DNA from: an uncultured Bacillota bacterium
Lineage (GTDB): Bacteria > Bacillota_I > Bacilli_A > RF39 > UBA660
Direction: 5' to 3'
Assembly: GCA_945867665.1 (NCBI GenBank)
Contig: CAMBIR010000013.1
Coordinates: 1-37,862 of the forward strand
Length of the DNA: 37,862 bases
Part shown: positions 1 through 8,916 of the stretch, piece after piece
Position numbering within the stretch: position 1 is the first letter of the stretch
How the letters are laid out: each line of letters begins with the position of its first letter
Position numbers and translations under genes: made by a program
Notes under the pieces: generated by a model
What the model was told of the DNA's origin: nothing
The model's input: only the letters and a program-made list of their open reading frames with translations
Database searches by the model: none

Positions 1-69
1 ATGTAATACCTAGTATATCATAAAATCAATGATTATTTTTAAGCGATTGCCATAATCTTGTAAAAAAAT

Positions 70-99
70 AAAAATAGGAAGTGTTGTTTTCCTATTTTT
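70..99 (-). terminator. Rho-independent terminator of the 45-aa gene
   Basis: An 11-bp perfect inverted repeat (AAAAATAGGAA at 70-80, TTCCTATTTTT at 89-99) encloses an 8-nt loop. U-rich tracts follow in both directions, so it could be bidirectional. The stop codon of the small minus-strand gene (98-100) lies at the foot of the stem. Confidence 0.75.
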
Positions 100-235
100 A
101 TTTTTCTTCTTGGTAAATTGATTTTTCGACGTCGTTGTAATAATTATTTCCTTTTTCATAGTATTTTTTTATTTTTTTCTTTTCTTTTTCTGTAAACATT
201 TCATCTGATAGTTCTAATTTTTTTAAGTATTTCAT
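98..235 (-). CDS. Small charged hypothetical protein, 45 aa
   Basis: The product is not recognised. Read on the minus strand from ATG at 235-233 to TAA at 100-98, it encodes 45 residues rich in Lys, Glu and Tyr (start MKYLKKLELSDEMFTEKEKK). It has no membrane segment or cysteine and is probably a soluble cytoplasmic helical protein. Support for reality: a GGTGAT Shine-Dalgarno (246-241) sits 5 nt before the start, of the same type used by ksgA and divIC here, and a strong terminator overlaps the stop. An in-frame ATG at 247-245 is also possible but has no ribosome site. The Shine-Dalgarno lies in a hairpin arm (242-260), which may limit translation. Confidence 0.6.
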   Translation of the reverse strand: MKYLKKLELSDEMFTEKEKKKIKKYYEKGNNYYNDVEKSIYQEEK

Positions 236-241
236 TTTTAT

Positions 242-260
242 CACCATTTTTAGTATGGTG
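242..260 (-). promoter_or_regulatory. Hairpin that can occlude a Shine-Dalgarno
   Basis: CACCAT (242-247) and ATGGTG (255-260) form a perfect 6-bp stem with a 7-nt loop. On the minus strand the 3' arm contains the GGTGA ribosome site of the 45-aa gene. On the plus strand the hairpin is followed by a T-run (261-267), so it could instead be a weak plus-strand terminator upstream of spoVT. Confidence 0.4.
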
Positions 261-332
261 TTTTTTTCTTTATTTATTCTTGGTATAAAAAATTTAATTT
301 TTGGTAAAATATGTATAGAATGGAGTGAAGAA

Positions 333-866
333 ATGAAAACGACTGGTATTATTAGAAGAATTGATGATTTGGGAAGAATTGTAATTCCTAAGGAACTTCG
401 AAAGTCACTTCGTATTAAAAATGGGGATTCTTTAGAGATTTTTGTTGATCAGGAAGATATTATTTTAAAAAAATATTCACCTATGGAAAGCATTGAGGAA
501 GCAGCTTCTAAGTATGTGGATAGTTTTAATCAAGTGATTAAACACAATGTAATTGTTACAGATAAGGATAAAGTTATTGCGGCTTCGGGAATATTAAAGA
601 AAAAGTATTTAGGGAGAAAAATAACGGAATTTACAGAGCATAGTATTGAAAGGAGAGATAGTTTTGTTGAACGTCAGAAAAAGTTATTTTCTTTTGTGGA
701 AGGAATAGAAGAATTGGGGTATTATTCTTTTAGTTCCATTGTTTCTAATAGTGATACAATTGGTAGTGTAATTATTTTTTCTGTTGATGCACCTATTTTA
801 GAAAGTGATGAAAAATTGGCAATTATTTTGTCTAAACTTTTATCGGGAAAGTTTCTTTCCAATTGA
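333..866 (+). CDS. spoVT: Stage V sporulation protein T (AbrB-like transcription factor)
   Basis: This is a DNA-binding regulator of sigma-G-dependent forespore genes in known spore formers. Residues 1-50 form the AbrB/SpoVT swapped-hairpin DNA-binding domain (TTGIIRRIDDLGRIVIPKEL, then LRIKNGDSLEIFVD). The rest, to residue 177, fits the C-terminal GAF-like domain. Length 177 matches B. subtilis SpoVT (178). The start is ATG at 333, preceded by GGAGTGAAG; an upstream in-frame start at 255 would add 26 hydrophobic residues not found in the family and has no ribosome site. It converges on the yfhO-like gene with only 12 bp between stops. Its presence argues strongly that the organism sporulates. 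Confidence 0.93.
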   Translation: MKTTGIIRRIDDLGRIVIPKELRKSLRIKNGDSLEIFVDQEDIILKKYSPMESIEEAASKYVDSFNQVIKHNVIVTDKDKVIAASGILKKKYLGRKITEFTEHSIERRDSFVERQKKLFSFVEGIEELGYYSFSSIVSNSDTIGSVIIFSVDAPILESDEKLAIILSKLLSGKFLSN

Positions 867-869
867 AAA

Positions 870-894
870 GAGAAAGTTTTATTTTTGCTTTCTC
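870..894. terminator. Bidirectional terminator between spoVT and the YfhO gene
   Basis: GAGAAAG (870-876) and CTTTCTC (888-894) pair around an 11-nt T-rich loop. The structure lies directly after the spoVT TGA and extends into the last codons of the minus-strand gene, whose TAA (881-879) is in the loop. Confidence 0.6.
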
Positions 895-3239
895 TCTTTA
901 TATGTTGTTATTCCAAATAAGAAAATTCCAATACTGCTAATGACGAGACTTATTTTTTTGAAAGGTGCTTCATAAGTAATTTTAATTTTATGCATTCCTT
1001 TTGAAATAGGAAAAGTAATGAAATTTGCGCCTGATTTTTGATAGTTGATTTTTTTATTATCTAATTGAATTTGAAAACCTTTATCATAAGGAATGGATAG
1101 TGTAAAGTAGGAATTATTTTTAGTAACATTAATTCTTCCTTCTATATTGTCTCCTTTTGTCGGATTTTTGCTGATTTTAAAGGCATTTATATTATTATTT
1201 GCATTTTTTATTGTGTCGTAATCTAGAATGTAAGTATTGAATTTGTCTAAGAAATATGTTCCTTTTGTTAGCTTGATGTCTAATATATTTGTGTTTTCAA
1301 TGGTGTAATGGAAAGTGGTATTGTTATTAAAGTATTTCCATTTTTTGCTTGTTAGTTTATTCTGAATGCCATTAATTGTGATACTTAGGTCAGTGTTGGA
1401 TGGTTTTTGATGATGAAAACTTATAAATAATAGTTTATTGTTCATGTCGGTATTTAGTTTTATTTTGAGGTGGGCATTATTTTTGGCGTTAATTTTTATT
1501 CTTTGTTTTTCTTCTGTTATGTTTAGATTCTTTTTTTCTAGAATGGTGTAGTTTATTTTTTGTGTATTTAAAGTACTTATGTTTTTCTTTTCTTTATTAT
1601 TTATAACGATATTTGTTATAAGTTTGATGGTGTTGTTTGGGTAATTTAACTTTTTAAATTCTTGTGTGGAGATTGTTTGATTGGTTGCATAACCGATTGG
1701 AAGGTAATTGATATTTTCATAGAGGTTGATATTATTTTCTGTTTTGATTAGTTTATATCCTAGTGTTAATTTTTGCTTGGTTATGATATATTTTTCTCCT
1801 AATATGATTTGAGATAATAGGTTAGAGGAAGAATCAATCATGAATTTATTTCTATTCGGTATAGGATTATTTAGTATTTGGTTATAAGTGTTCGTGTAGT
1901 TTTGGTTTGAGGTTGATGAATAAATTGTTGTTTTTCTTACGTTAATATTTTCTATTTTATTGATGTATTTGGGATCGTTTAAGTTGGTATTTATTCTATA
2001 GATGTCTTTATCTTTTTTTGTAATTTCGTTTATTAATTGATTTACTGTTTGGTATTCTTGGTTGTTAATATCGCTTTTTTTCATTAATTTGTCTTTTGAA
2101 TTGGTATAAAGGCAAATGCTAAGGGATGAGAGAATGAGATAAGTTATTATGAATGCTTGTTTTTTTTGATTGTGATTTTTTAAAATTATGTTTAAAAAAT
2201 TTGCTACTAGGATTAAAATGAGTGGAATAAACGGAATAAGTGATTTGGCATTTATATATAGTGTTCCATTTAATAGATAATTAAATATAGGGAATATTGT
2301 AATTGAGAGACAAGTGATTGATAAGTATTTTGTTTCTTTTTTTCCCTTTAACGCAAAATAGATTAAAGTAATGAGGCTAATTAGGGTTAAGCCAATACTA
2401 TAAGGGGAATAGAGCAGGGAAGTGGTGATGGAAGGTGTAAATAAATTTAGTAGGTTTATCTTTTTTAATGAAGATGCTCTTCCGTTTAGTAAGGTGTATA
2501 CTGTTGGAAGAAGTAGAAGAGCGGATATCATGATACTAATAAGGAATGGAGGAATTATGTGGCTTGTTTTTTTTAGTAATTTTTTGATTGTGATATTCTT
2601 TTCTTTTTGGATGTATTTATAGATGTAGTATAAGTATAATACGATTAGAGAGGGAATACTAAAATAATAACTGCTTAGTATGATTAGGGTTGTGGATAAA
2701 ATTAGAAGGGAGAATTTATTCTTGTCAATGAAGTGGTCGATAGCAAATAAGCCACTAATTAGAAATGGGAAATAATTGATAAACATGATATGTCTTTTTG
2801 CATGAAAGATTAATGGACCACTTGTTAAAAAAAGGAAAGCGGTGATAAAACTTATTTTTTCGCTATGATGATGTTTGCGTAGAAAGTAATAGAAAAGTAT
2901 TGTACTAATTATGACGATAAGGCAATTTACGGTAATGAGGTAGGTAATCATTTTGACATGAGGGAATAGGTAGGATATTAAGATGTAAGGGTTGTATAGT
3001 CCGTAATAAGATAAATAGTAAATATTTTGTCCACTTCCTAAGTTGAAAGCGAAATCTGGGAAGGGATCGTGGGTGCTAAAAAATAGTGTTCGGAAATATT
3101 CTGGGATGAGGTAGTGTTGATATTTGAAATCAATATTAGAGGCAAATAGGGAGTTATTTTTAGTTAAAAGTAGATAAATTATAATAAAAGTGATGATAAA
3201 AATTATATTGGCGAATAAATCTTTTTTTGTTATTTTCAT
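879..3239 (-). CDS. YfhO family GT-C type membrane glycosyltransferase
   Basis: A 786-aa polytopic membrane protein. The N-terminal half (about residues 8-380) has a dozen or so hydrophobic segments. One extracytoplasmic loop after the first segment contains Asp-rich residues (HDPFPDFAFNLGSGQ, near 57-70), as in GT-C enzymes. The rest is an Asn/Lys-rich extracellular domain ending in a last membrane segment (about 762-778) and a basic tail. YfhO proteins share this plan; in B. subtilis YfhO acts in lipoteichoic acid glycosylation, which fits the ltaS gene 30 kb away, but the sugar and acceptor cannot be read from the sequence. The start has GGAGA 4 nt upstream. It is divergent from the SNF2 gene and convergent with spoVT. 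Confidence 0.8.
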   Translation of the reverse strand: MKITKKDLFANIIFIITFIIIYLLLTKNNSLFASNIDFKYQHYLIPEYFRTLFFSTHDPFPDFAFNLGSGQNIYYLSYYGLYNPYILISYLFPHVKMITYLITVNCLIVIISTILFYYFLRKHHHSEKISFITAFLFLTSGPLIFHAKRHIMFINYFPFLISGLFAIDHFIDKNKFSLLILSTTLIILSSYYFSIPSLIVLYLYYIYKYIQKEKNITIKKLLKKTSHIIPPFLISIMISALLLLPTVYTLLNGRASSLKKINLLNLFTPSITTSLLYSPYSIGLTLISLITLIYFALKGKKETKYLSITCLSITIFPIFNYLLNGTLYINAKSLIPFIPLILILVANFLNIILKNHNQKKQAFIITYLILSSLSICLYTNSKDKLMKKSDINNQEYQTVNQLINEITKKDKDIYRINTNLNDPKYINKIENINVRKTTIYSSTSNQNYTNTYNQILNNPIPNRNKFMIDSSSNLLSQIILGEKYIITKQKLTLGYKLIKTENNINLYENINYLPIGYATNQTISTQEFKKLNYPNNTIKLITNIVINNKEKKNISTLNTQKINYTILEKKNLNITEEKQRIKINAKNNAHLKIKLNTDMNNKLLFISFHHQKPSNTDLSITINGIQNKLTSKKWKYFNNNTTFHYTIENTNILDIKLTKGTYFLDKFNTYILDYDTIKNANNNINAFKISKNPTKGDNIEGRINVTKNNSYFTLSIPYDKGFQIQLDNKKINYQKSGANFITFPISKGMHKIKITYEAPFKKISLVISSIGIFLFGITTYKERKQK

Positions 3240-3397
3240 ATATTTTCTCCTTTCAATAGGACTATTATAGCATATCTTTTCCTTTTTAATTTTAGGATGT
3301 TATGTTTATCAATGTAAAATATGTCAAATTTTTTTTTATAAATGCTTTCTTTTTTCTTATTCTTAGTATAAAATATTAATTCGTGAGGTGTCCGGAT

Positions 3398-6300
3398 ATG
3401 GAAGTAAAAAATAGTGTTCAATTGAATTTTGAAGATATTAAGAAGGAAATTGTTAATTTTGTTGGTAAAAGTGCTTATCAAGATTCAAAGAAAGTAGATG
3501 CTATTCGTTTTGTGGGGAGAGGACTTTCTGGAGACTCCATTTATTGTGAATTTTTGGTTCAAGATGATAAGTATTGGTATCAGCGATTTCAGGTTGTTGC
3601 TATTTTACAAAATCATCATCTTTTAAGAGCGAGATGTAATTGTTCTTATGAAGGTACTATGGGTAAATGTAAGCATGTAGCGGCGGCACTTTTGCGTTTT
3701 CAGGAAGATATTTTTAGGATGGATGAGAATGAGATTATTCGGAAATGTTCTTTGGATGTACTTGAAGAATTTAGGAAAGAAGCAACGATGAATCGAAGGA
3801 CGATTAAAGAAGAGTTAGGATTAGATGTTGTTTTTGTTTGGGAAGGAGATCGGTTTGGTTTTTATTTAAAAATTGGTAATCAACAAAAATATGTTTTGAA
3901 GCAAAAATTATCCCGTTTTCTTTCTGTTTATCAAGAAAATAAAGGAAAAGTAGAATTTGGTAAAAAATTAGTTTATGAACCTAAGAAATATTATTTTAAC
4001 GAACAGAATACGGCTATTTTAAATTTTGTTTATTCTTATTTTGAAATGCACCGCTACTATGAAGATGTAATAAAATTAAATGATGCTCAGATGAGGCAAT
4101 TTTTGGAGTTATTAAAAGAAAAAGAGTTTATTGTGGAGAATGTTGGCACGATTGATTCTATTTTGAATGAATTTCCTTGGGTTCCTGTTGTTAAAAAAAG
4201 TGATGATGAAACTTATATTTTAGATTTACCTATAGAAGTGGAACAGTTTTATCCTTTTACTGATGATTGTGAATATGTACTTTATCAAAAAAATGCTTAT
4301 CATTTAAATAATCAGAATGCGAATTTTATTTGTAAGATGTTTAATAATGGGATTAGTAAATTAATTTTTGATAAGAAAGATTTGTCAAAATTTACGAATT
4401 ATGTTATTCCTACGATTCGAGATAATATTGTTATTGATGAAGGGATTGATGATATTGTTGTGGTGAAAAGGCCAACAGCTAAGTTATATTTTGATATTGC
4501 CTCGAATTCTATTGTTTGTAATCTAAAGTTTCTTTATCAAGATAAGGAAATTGATTACTTTAAAAATAGCAGGTCTATTGTAAGAGATATTGACTATGAA
4601 AATGAGGTCGTTATGGATCTTATTGGACAGCATTTTTTGGTGGAAGATAAAAAGATTATTTTGGATGGAATTGATAATATTGGTTATTTTATGGAAGAGG
4701 GTTTACCTAGGTTGCTGGAGAAGTATGATGTTTATACTTCAAAGAAATTAGATGCGATGAATTTTATTTCTAAGATAAATATTCATAGTATGTTTTCTAT
4801 TGGTGCTGATAATATCATGAATTTTACTTTTGAAATGGATGGGATTTCTAATAAAGAGATTGACGCAGTTTTAAAAAATGTTAAAGAGAAGAAAAAGTAT
4901 TTTAAATTAAAGAATGGCGATATTGTAAAATTAGACCAGGATGATGAAATTGAGCAATTTGGTGAAATGATTGATAATTTGGAACTTAACCAGGGTGATA
5001 TTGCTAATGGTGTTGTTGAAATTCCTAAGTATCGTGCGATTTATTTGGATAGTTTACATAAAAGATATGATTTTGTTGAGACTAATAATTTGTTTGATGA
5101 ATTTATTTCTAAATTTAATCAATATAAGGATGTTTCTTTAAGTCTTAATTCTAGGGATAAAACAATTTTAAGAGATTATCAGATAATTGGAGTAAAATGG
5201 CTTTATAATATTTATAAATGTGGTTTTGGAGGAATTCTGGCTGATGAAATGGGGCTTGGAAAATCTATTCAGTTAATTTATTTTATTAAGAGTTTATTAA
5301 AGGAAGATAATCATGCTCGGTTTTTGATTGTGGTTCCTACTTCTTTGGTTTATAATTGGGAGAATGAGTTTAAAAAATTTGCTCCGAAGTTAAAGTATCA
5401 TATTTTTGCTGGAGCAAGGCAGTCTAGACATGAGGAGTTAAATACCGTTGATTGTAATATTTATATTACTTCCTATGGATTGCTTCGTGAGGATTATGAG
5501 GAGTATTATCGTGATAAGGAGTTTAATGTATGTATTATTGATGAGGCGCAAAGTATTAAGAATCCGACAACAGAAATTAGTAAAACGGTAAAGAAAATTA
5601 AAGCTGATGCTAAGTTTGCTTTAACTGGAACACCTCTTGAAAATTCTGTTATTGAGCTGTGGAGTATTTTTGATTATATTATGCCTGGATTTTTGTCGGG
5701 ATTAAAAAGTTTTCAGTCGAAATATAAGGTTAAGGAGTTTGATGAAGTGACCAATCAAAAATTGGTAGGATTGAGTCATTTGATTTCACCGTTCATTTTA
5801 AGGAGGAGAAAATCAGAGGTATTGAAAGACTTACCAAGTAAGATAGAAAATAATATTTATATTGATTTATCTGATGAGCAAAAGAAATTATATGCTGCAG
5901 AAGTAAAAAGGGTTAATGAAGAAATGGAGAGATTAATTGCAACAGAAGGTTTTGATAAAGCTAGATTTATGATATTGCAACTTCTTACGAAATTAAGACA
6001 GTTATGTATATCTCCAAGTTTAATCTATGATAATTATAAGAATAGCTCTGCTAAAATAGATAATTTGGTTAAGGTTGTTCGAGAATCTATTGATAATGGA
6101 CATAAAATACTTATTTTTACTTCTTTTAAAAAAGCATTAGATTTGGTTAGTCAAAAGCTTATGGAAGAAGGAATAAGGGTTTATACTATTGATGGTAGTG
6201 TTCATAGTAAAAAGAGAATGGATTTGGTTAATAAATTTAATGAGGGTGATGATGTTTATGTATTTATTATTACTTTGAAATCTGGAGGTACAGGTTTAAA

Positions 6301-6586
6301 TTTAACTAGTGCTGATATTGTTATTCACTTAGATTTATGGTGGAATCCACAGGTGGAAAATCAAGCTACTGATCGGGCACATCGTATTGGTCAAAAGAAT
6401 GTTGTTGAAGTGGTTAAGTTGATTTCGAAGGGAACGATTGAGGAGAAAATATTAGAACTTCAACAGAAGAAAAAGACTTTAAGTGATAAATTAATTGAAG
6501 GTGATATGAGAGATACTAATCTTATTTCTTCTTTAACCGAAAAAGATATTAAGAAATTACTTTCTTATGAGAATGCTAATGAATAG
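3398..6586 (+). CDS. SNF2-family helicase with N-terminal SWIM zinc finger
   Basis: A 1062-aa Swi2/Snf2-type ATPase, expected to translocate on double-stranded DNA. A SWIM zinc finger lies near residues 78-95 (CNC...CKH). A long variable middle (about 130-580) is followed by the motor: Walker A in DEMGLGKS (about 613-622), Walker B as DEAQ (about 712) instead of DEAH, LTGTPLENS, LRRRKSEVLKDLP, then the second RecA lobe with SGGTGLNLTSAD (about 961) and the arginine-finger stretch TDRAHRIGQ. This matches bacterial helicases such as B. subtilis YwqA; proposed roles include repair or transcription recycling. ATG at 3398 is chosen because GAGGTG ends 7 nt before it; a GTG at 3383 lies before that site. 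No partner gene is adjacent. Confidence 0.9.
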   Translation: MEVKNSVQLNFEDIKKEIVNFVGKSAYQDSKKVDAIRFVGRGLSGDSIYCEFLVQDDKYWYQRFQVVAILQNHHLLRARCNCSYEGTMGKCKHVAAALLRFQEDIFRMDENEIIRKCSLDVLEEFRKEATMNRRTIKEELGLDVVFVWEGDRFGFYLKIGNQQKYVLKQKLSRFLSVYQENKGKVEFGKKLVYEPKKYYFNEQNTAILNFVYSYFEMHRYYEDVIKLNDAQMRQFLELLKEKEFIVENVGTIDSILNEFPWVPVVKKSDDETYILDLPIEVEQFYPFTDDCEYVLYQKNAYHLNNQNANFICKMFNNGISKLIFDKKDLSKFTNYVIPTIRDNIVIDEGIDDIVVVKRPTAKLYFDIASNSIVCNLKFLYQDKEIDYFKNSRSIVRDIDYENEVVMDLIGQHFLVEDKKIILDGIDNIGYFMEEGLPRLLEKYDVYTSKKLDAMNFISKINIHSMFSIGADNIMNFTFEMDGISNKEIDAVLKNVKEKKKYFKLKNGDIVKLDQDDEIEQFGEMIDNLELNQGDIANGVVEIPKYRAIYLDSLHKRYDFVETNNLFDEFISKFNQYKDVSLSLNSRDKTILRDYQIIGVKWLYNIYKCGFGGILADEMGLGKSIQLIYFIKSLLKEDNHARFLIVVPTSLVYNWENEFKKFAPKLKYHIFAGARQSRHEELNTVDCNIYITSYGLLREDYEEYYRDKEFNVCIIDEAQSIKNPTTEISKTVKKIKADAKFALTGTPLENSVIELWSIFDYIMPGFLSGLKSFQSKYKVKEFDEVTNQKLVGLSHLISPFILRRRKSEVLKDLPSKIENNIYIDLSDEQKKLYAAEVKRVNEEMERLIATEGFDKARFMILQLLTKLRQLCISPSLIYDNYKNSSAKIDNLVKVVRESIDNGHKILIFTSFKKALDLVSQKLMEEGIRVYTIDGSVHSKKRMDLVNKFNEGDDVYVFIITLKSGGTGLNLTSADIVIHLDLWWNPQVENQATDRAHRIGQKNVVEVVKLISKGTIEEKILELQQKKKTLSDKLIEGDMRDTNLISSLTEKDIKKLLSYENANE

Positions 6587-6704
6587 AAAGTTGACAAAAA
6601 AATGTAAACAAAAAAATAGATGTCTTTTTCTTAAGATTAGTGTTAAAACGTGAAAATTAAAGACTTTAACGTAAAAAGATTATTTATTTTGGTGATGTGA
6701 TAAT

Positions 6705-6749
6705 TTGAAAATAAGAAAAAAATTGATAAAAAGTATTGCTAATGGTTAA
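6705..6749 (+). CDS. Possible 14-aa cationic leader peptide
   Basis: A TTG at 6705 follows GGTGAT (6691-6696) by 8 nt and opens a 14-codon frame, MKIRKKLIKSIANG, ending in TAA. It is short, basic and amphipathic. It overlaps the -35 box of the promoter at 6736, so both may not matter at once. The evidence is only the ribosome-site spacing, so this is tentative. Confidence 0.2.
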   Translation: MKIRKKLIKSIANG

Positions 6750-6764
6750 AAATCATGATATAGT
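6736..6764 (+). promoter_or_regulatory. Sigma-A promoter of the putative RNA gene
   Basis: TTGCTA (6736-6741), 17-nt spacer, TATAGT (6759-6764). Predicted start near 6771. No open reading frame of useful size follows before the terminator at 7094. Confidence 0.6.
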
Positions 6765-6770
6765 TAAGTT

Positions 6771-7128
6771 ACTTAGGTAGAGAGTACTTAACATATTACT
6801 CATTTAAAACTTGTATTTCTAATAGAGAGGTATATTGATTGAATGACTAAAATAATATCTAAAAAATATTTTTGTTAAGGGAGCTTTCTTTGTATGGTAG
6901 AAAAGATATCGCTATGTCTTTATTCTTATCGCCACTAAGTGAAGCGCGCGTTTTTGAGAAAGTTAAACTCAGAATGATAAGAAGTTGAGATAGACACTGA
7001 TAATGTCTATTCAAGGGGGAATAGTATATAGATTATTAAATAATTCTATATATTATTGATATAATCCCAATTCAACCTTTTCTTAAACTAGAGACGGGTC
7101 AATATTATCAGTATTGATTCGTTTTTTT
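6771..7128 (+). ncRNA. Putative structured non-coding RNA, about 355 nt, unidentified
   Basis: The 746-bp space between the helicase gene and metG has no convincing protein gene. It holds a transcription unit bounded by the promoter at 6736 and a strong intrinsic terminator at 7094-7128. Local hairpins: 5-bp and 4-bp helices across a bulge at 6764-6792; TTCTTATC (near 6923-6930) with GATAAGAA (near 6976-6983); ATAGACA/TGTCTAT near 6990-7010; TATATAGA/TCTATATA near 7025-7052. A GC-rich patch (GAAGCGCGCG, near 6941-6950) stands out in the AT-rich background. I do not see the T-box core, S-box, tmRNA, RNase P or SRP RNA signatures. metG has its own promoter downstream, so this looks like a separate RNA rather than a leader. 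Boundaries are inferred. Confidence 0.5.
7094..7128 (+). terminator. Intrinsic terminator of the putative RNA
   Basis: ACGGGTCAATA (7094-7104) pairs over 11 bp, including two G-U pairs, with TATTGATTCGT (7112-7122) around TTATCAG, followed by T7. Confidence 0.85.
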
Positions 7129-7149
7129 GTTTTTCTTTTTTATAAATAT

Positions 7150-7177
7150 TTGCTAAATTTTTAGTTAATGATATAAT
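7150..7177 (+). promoter_or_regulatory. Probable metG promoter
   Basis: TTGCTA (7150-7155), 16-nt spacer, TATAAT (7172-7177). It would give a leader of about 150 nt before metG. I see no T-box or terminator in that leader. Confidence 0.5.
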
Positions 7178-7332
7178 AATGATGATGTTAAATATTTTTG
7201 TTACTCTATGAAATTAAAAAGAATTTGATGTTTAGAAGATAATGATTTATTATTGGAAATGATTTTTTAAGTATTTTAATTATAATAATAAATTATTTTA
7301 TTGTTTATGAAGAGTATGAATAAGGAGATGGA

Positions 7333-8874
7333 ATGATGGATAAAAAGTTTTATATTAGTACGGCAATTGCTTATACGAGTGCTAAACCTCATATTGGAAA
7401 TACATATGAAGTTGTTTTGGCTGATGCGATTGCAAGATATAAGAGATTGCAGGGATATGATGTTTATTTTCAGACTGGGACAGATGAACATGGAGAAAAG
7501 ATTGAGATAAAGGCTAAAGAAGCTGGTGTTACTCCACAGGAATATGTGGATAATATTGCTGCAGAGATTAAGAATATTTGGGATGTAATGAATACTAGTT
7601 ATGATTGTTTTGTTCGGACAACTGATGTTAATCATGAAAAGACTGTTCAGGAGATATTTAAGAAATTTTATGAGCAGGGAGATATTTATAAGGGAGAGTA
7701 TAGTGGGTTATATTGTACACCTTGTGAATCTTTTTGGACAGAGAGTCAATTAGTAGATGGAAAATGTCCTGATTGTGGTCGCGATGTGAAGGAAGCGAAG
7801 GAAGAAGCTTATTTCTTTAAGATGAGTAAGTACTCTAAGTGGTTAGAAGAATATATTGAGACTCATCCTGGGTTTATTGAGCCAGAAGCGCGTAAAAATG
7901 AAATTATGAATACTTTTATAAAACCTGGACTTCAAGATTTGTGTGTTTCGAGGACTAGTTTTAAATGGGGAATTCCTGTTACGTTTGATGAGGGACATGT
8001 TGTTTATGTTTGGATTGATGCGTTATCTAATTATATTACTTTTTTAGGGTATCATCCTGATGGAGAGTGTGGGGATAAGTTTAAAAAGTATTGGCCTTGT
8101 GATATTCATTTGATTGGAAAAGATATTTTAAGATTTCATACAATTTATTGGCCTATTATGTTGCATGCGCTTTCTTTACCTCTTCCGAAGAGGATATTTG
8201 GCCATCCGTGGCTTTTATTTGGGAATGATAAGATGAGTAAGAGTAAGGGAAATATCGTTTATGCTGATGATTTAGTAGAAAAGTATGGGGTGGATGCTGT
8301 TCGGTATTATTTAATTCATGAGATGCCTTTTGCAAGTGATGGTACTTTTACAAATGAGTTGTTGGTGGAGAGTATTAATAGTAATTTGGCGAATGTTCTT
8401 GGTAATTTAGTAAATCGTACAATTGGGATGATTAATAAGTATTTTGATGGAGTGGTAGTGGATAAAAATACTTCGGAAGAATTAGACTTAGAGTTAAAGA
8501 ATTTGGTTTTAAGTACAAAAAATATTGTTGATAGTAAGATGGATGATTTGAGAATTGCTGATAGTTTGGATAGTATATTTGATATTTTTAGGAGATGTAA
8601 TAAATATATTGATGAGACTATGCCTTGGGTATTAGCGAAGGATGAATCGAAGAGAGAGAGACTTTCAACGGTTTTATATAATTTGGTTGAATCTATTCGA
8701 TTTGGTACAGTTTTACTTCAACCATTTATGCCAGATACAGCAGATAAAATATTTCGTCAATTAAATACGAATAAGACTACTTATGATACATTAGATAAAT
8801 TTGGTTATTATGAAAGTTGTAGTCATGTGGGAGAGGCTCAAGTATTATTTCAAAGAATTGAGGTAAAAAAATAA
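7333..8874 (+). CDS. metG: Methionyl-tRNA synthetase
   Basis: Class I aminoacyl-tRNA synthetase that charges tRNA-Met in the cytoplasm. The HIGH motif appears as HIGN (residues 20-23) and KMSKS is intact near residue 300. A zinc knuckle with two Cys pairs (CTPC and CPDC) lies near residues 127-150, and the anticodon-binding helical domain fills 350-513. At 513 aa it lacks the C-terminal EMAP/Trbp111-like domain that extends B. subtilis MetS to about 660 aa, which is common in some lineages. AAGGAG at 7322-7327 precedes ATG at 7333 by 5 nt and ATG at 7336 by 8 nt; either may be used. Its place upstream of tatD matches the conserved metS-tatD order. Confidence 0.96.
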   Translation: MMDKKFYISTAIAYTSAKPHIGNTYEVVLADAIARYKRLQGYDVYFQTGTDEHGEKIEIKAKEAGVTPQEYVDNIAAEIKNIWDVMNTSYDCFVRTTDVNHEKTVQEIFKKFYEQGDIYKGEYSGLYCTPCESFWTESQLVDGKCPDCGRDVKEAKEEAYFFKMSKYSKWLEEYIETHPGFIEPEARKNEIMNTFIKPGLQDLCVSRTSFKWGIPVTFDEGHVVYVWIDALSNYITFLGYHPDGECGDKFKKYWPCDIHLIGKDILRFHTIYWPIMLHALSLPLPKRIFGHPWLLFGNDKMSKSKGNIVYADDLVEKYGVDAVRYYLIHEMPFASDGTFTNELLVESINSNLANVLGNLVNRTIGMINKYFDGVVVDKNTSEELDLELKNLVLSTKNIVDSKMDDLRIADSLDSIFDIFRRCNKYIDETMPWVLAKDESKRERLSTVLYNLVESIRFGTVLLQPFMPDTADKIFRQLNTNKTTYDTLDKFGYYESCSHVGEAQVLFQRIEVKK

Positions 8875-8916
8875 AGAATGATAAGTGATGATTATTTTTC
8901 GTCATTTATCATTCTT
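8874..8916. terminator. Bidirectional terminator, metG / XRE gene
   Basis: A 15-bp stem (8874-8888 with 8902-8916, one G-T pair) with a 13-nt loop begins at the last base of the metG stop and covers the last codons and TGA of the convergent XRE gene. U-rich runs lie on both sides. Confidence 0.8.

Noticed and set aside
2422..2622. Plus-strand frame of 66 codons inside the YfhO gene
   Set aside because: It lies antisense to a long conserved gene and has no ribosome site.
6648..6656. Half of a parS-like site (ACGTGAAAA)
   Set aside because: Only the right half resembles the parS palindrome; the left half (GTTAAA) does not match. I found no full parS in the window.
6771..7332. T-box leader for metG
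   Set aside because: The AGGGTGG core and downstream antiterminator are missing, and the terminator lies over 200 bp before metG, which has its own promoter.
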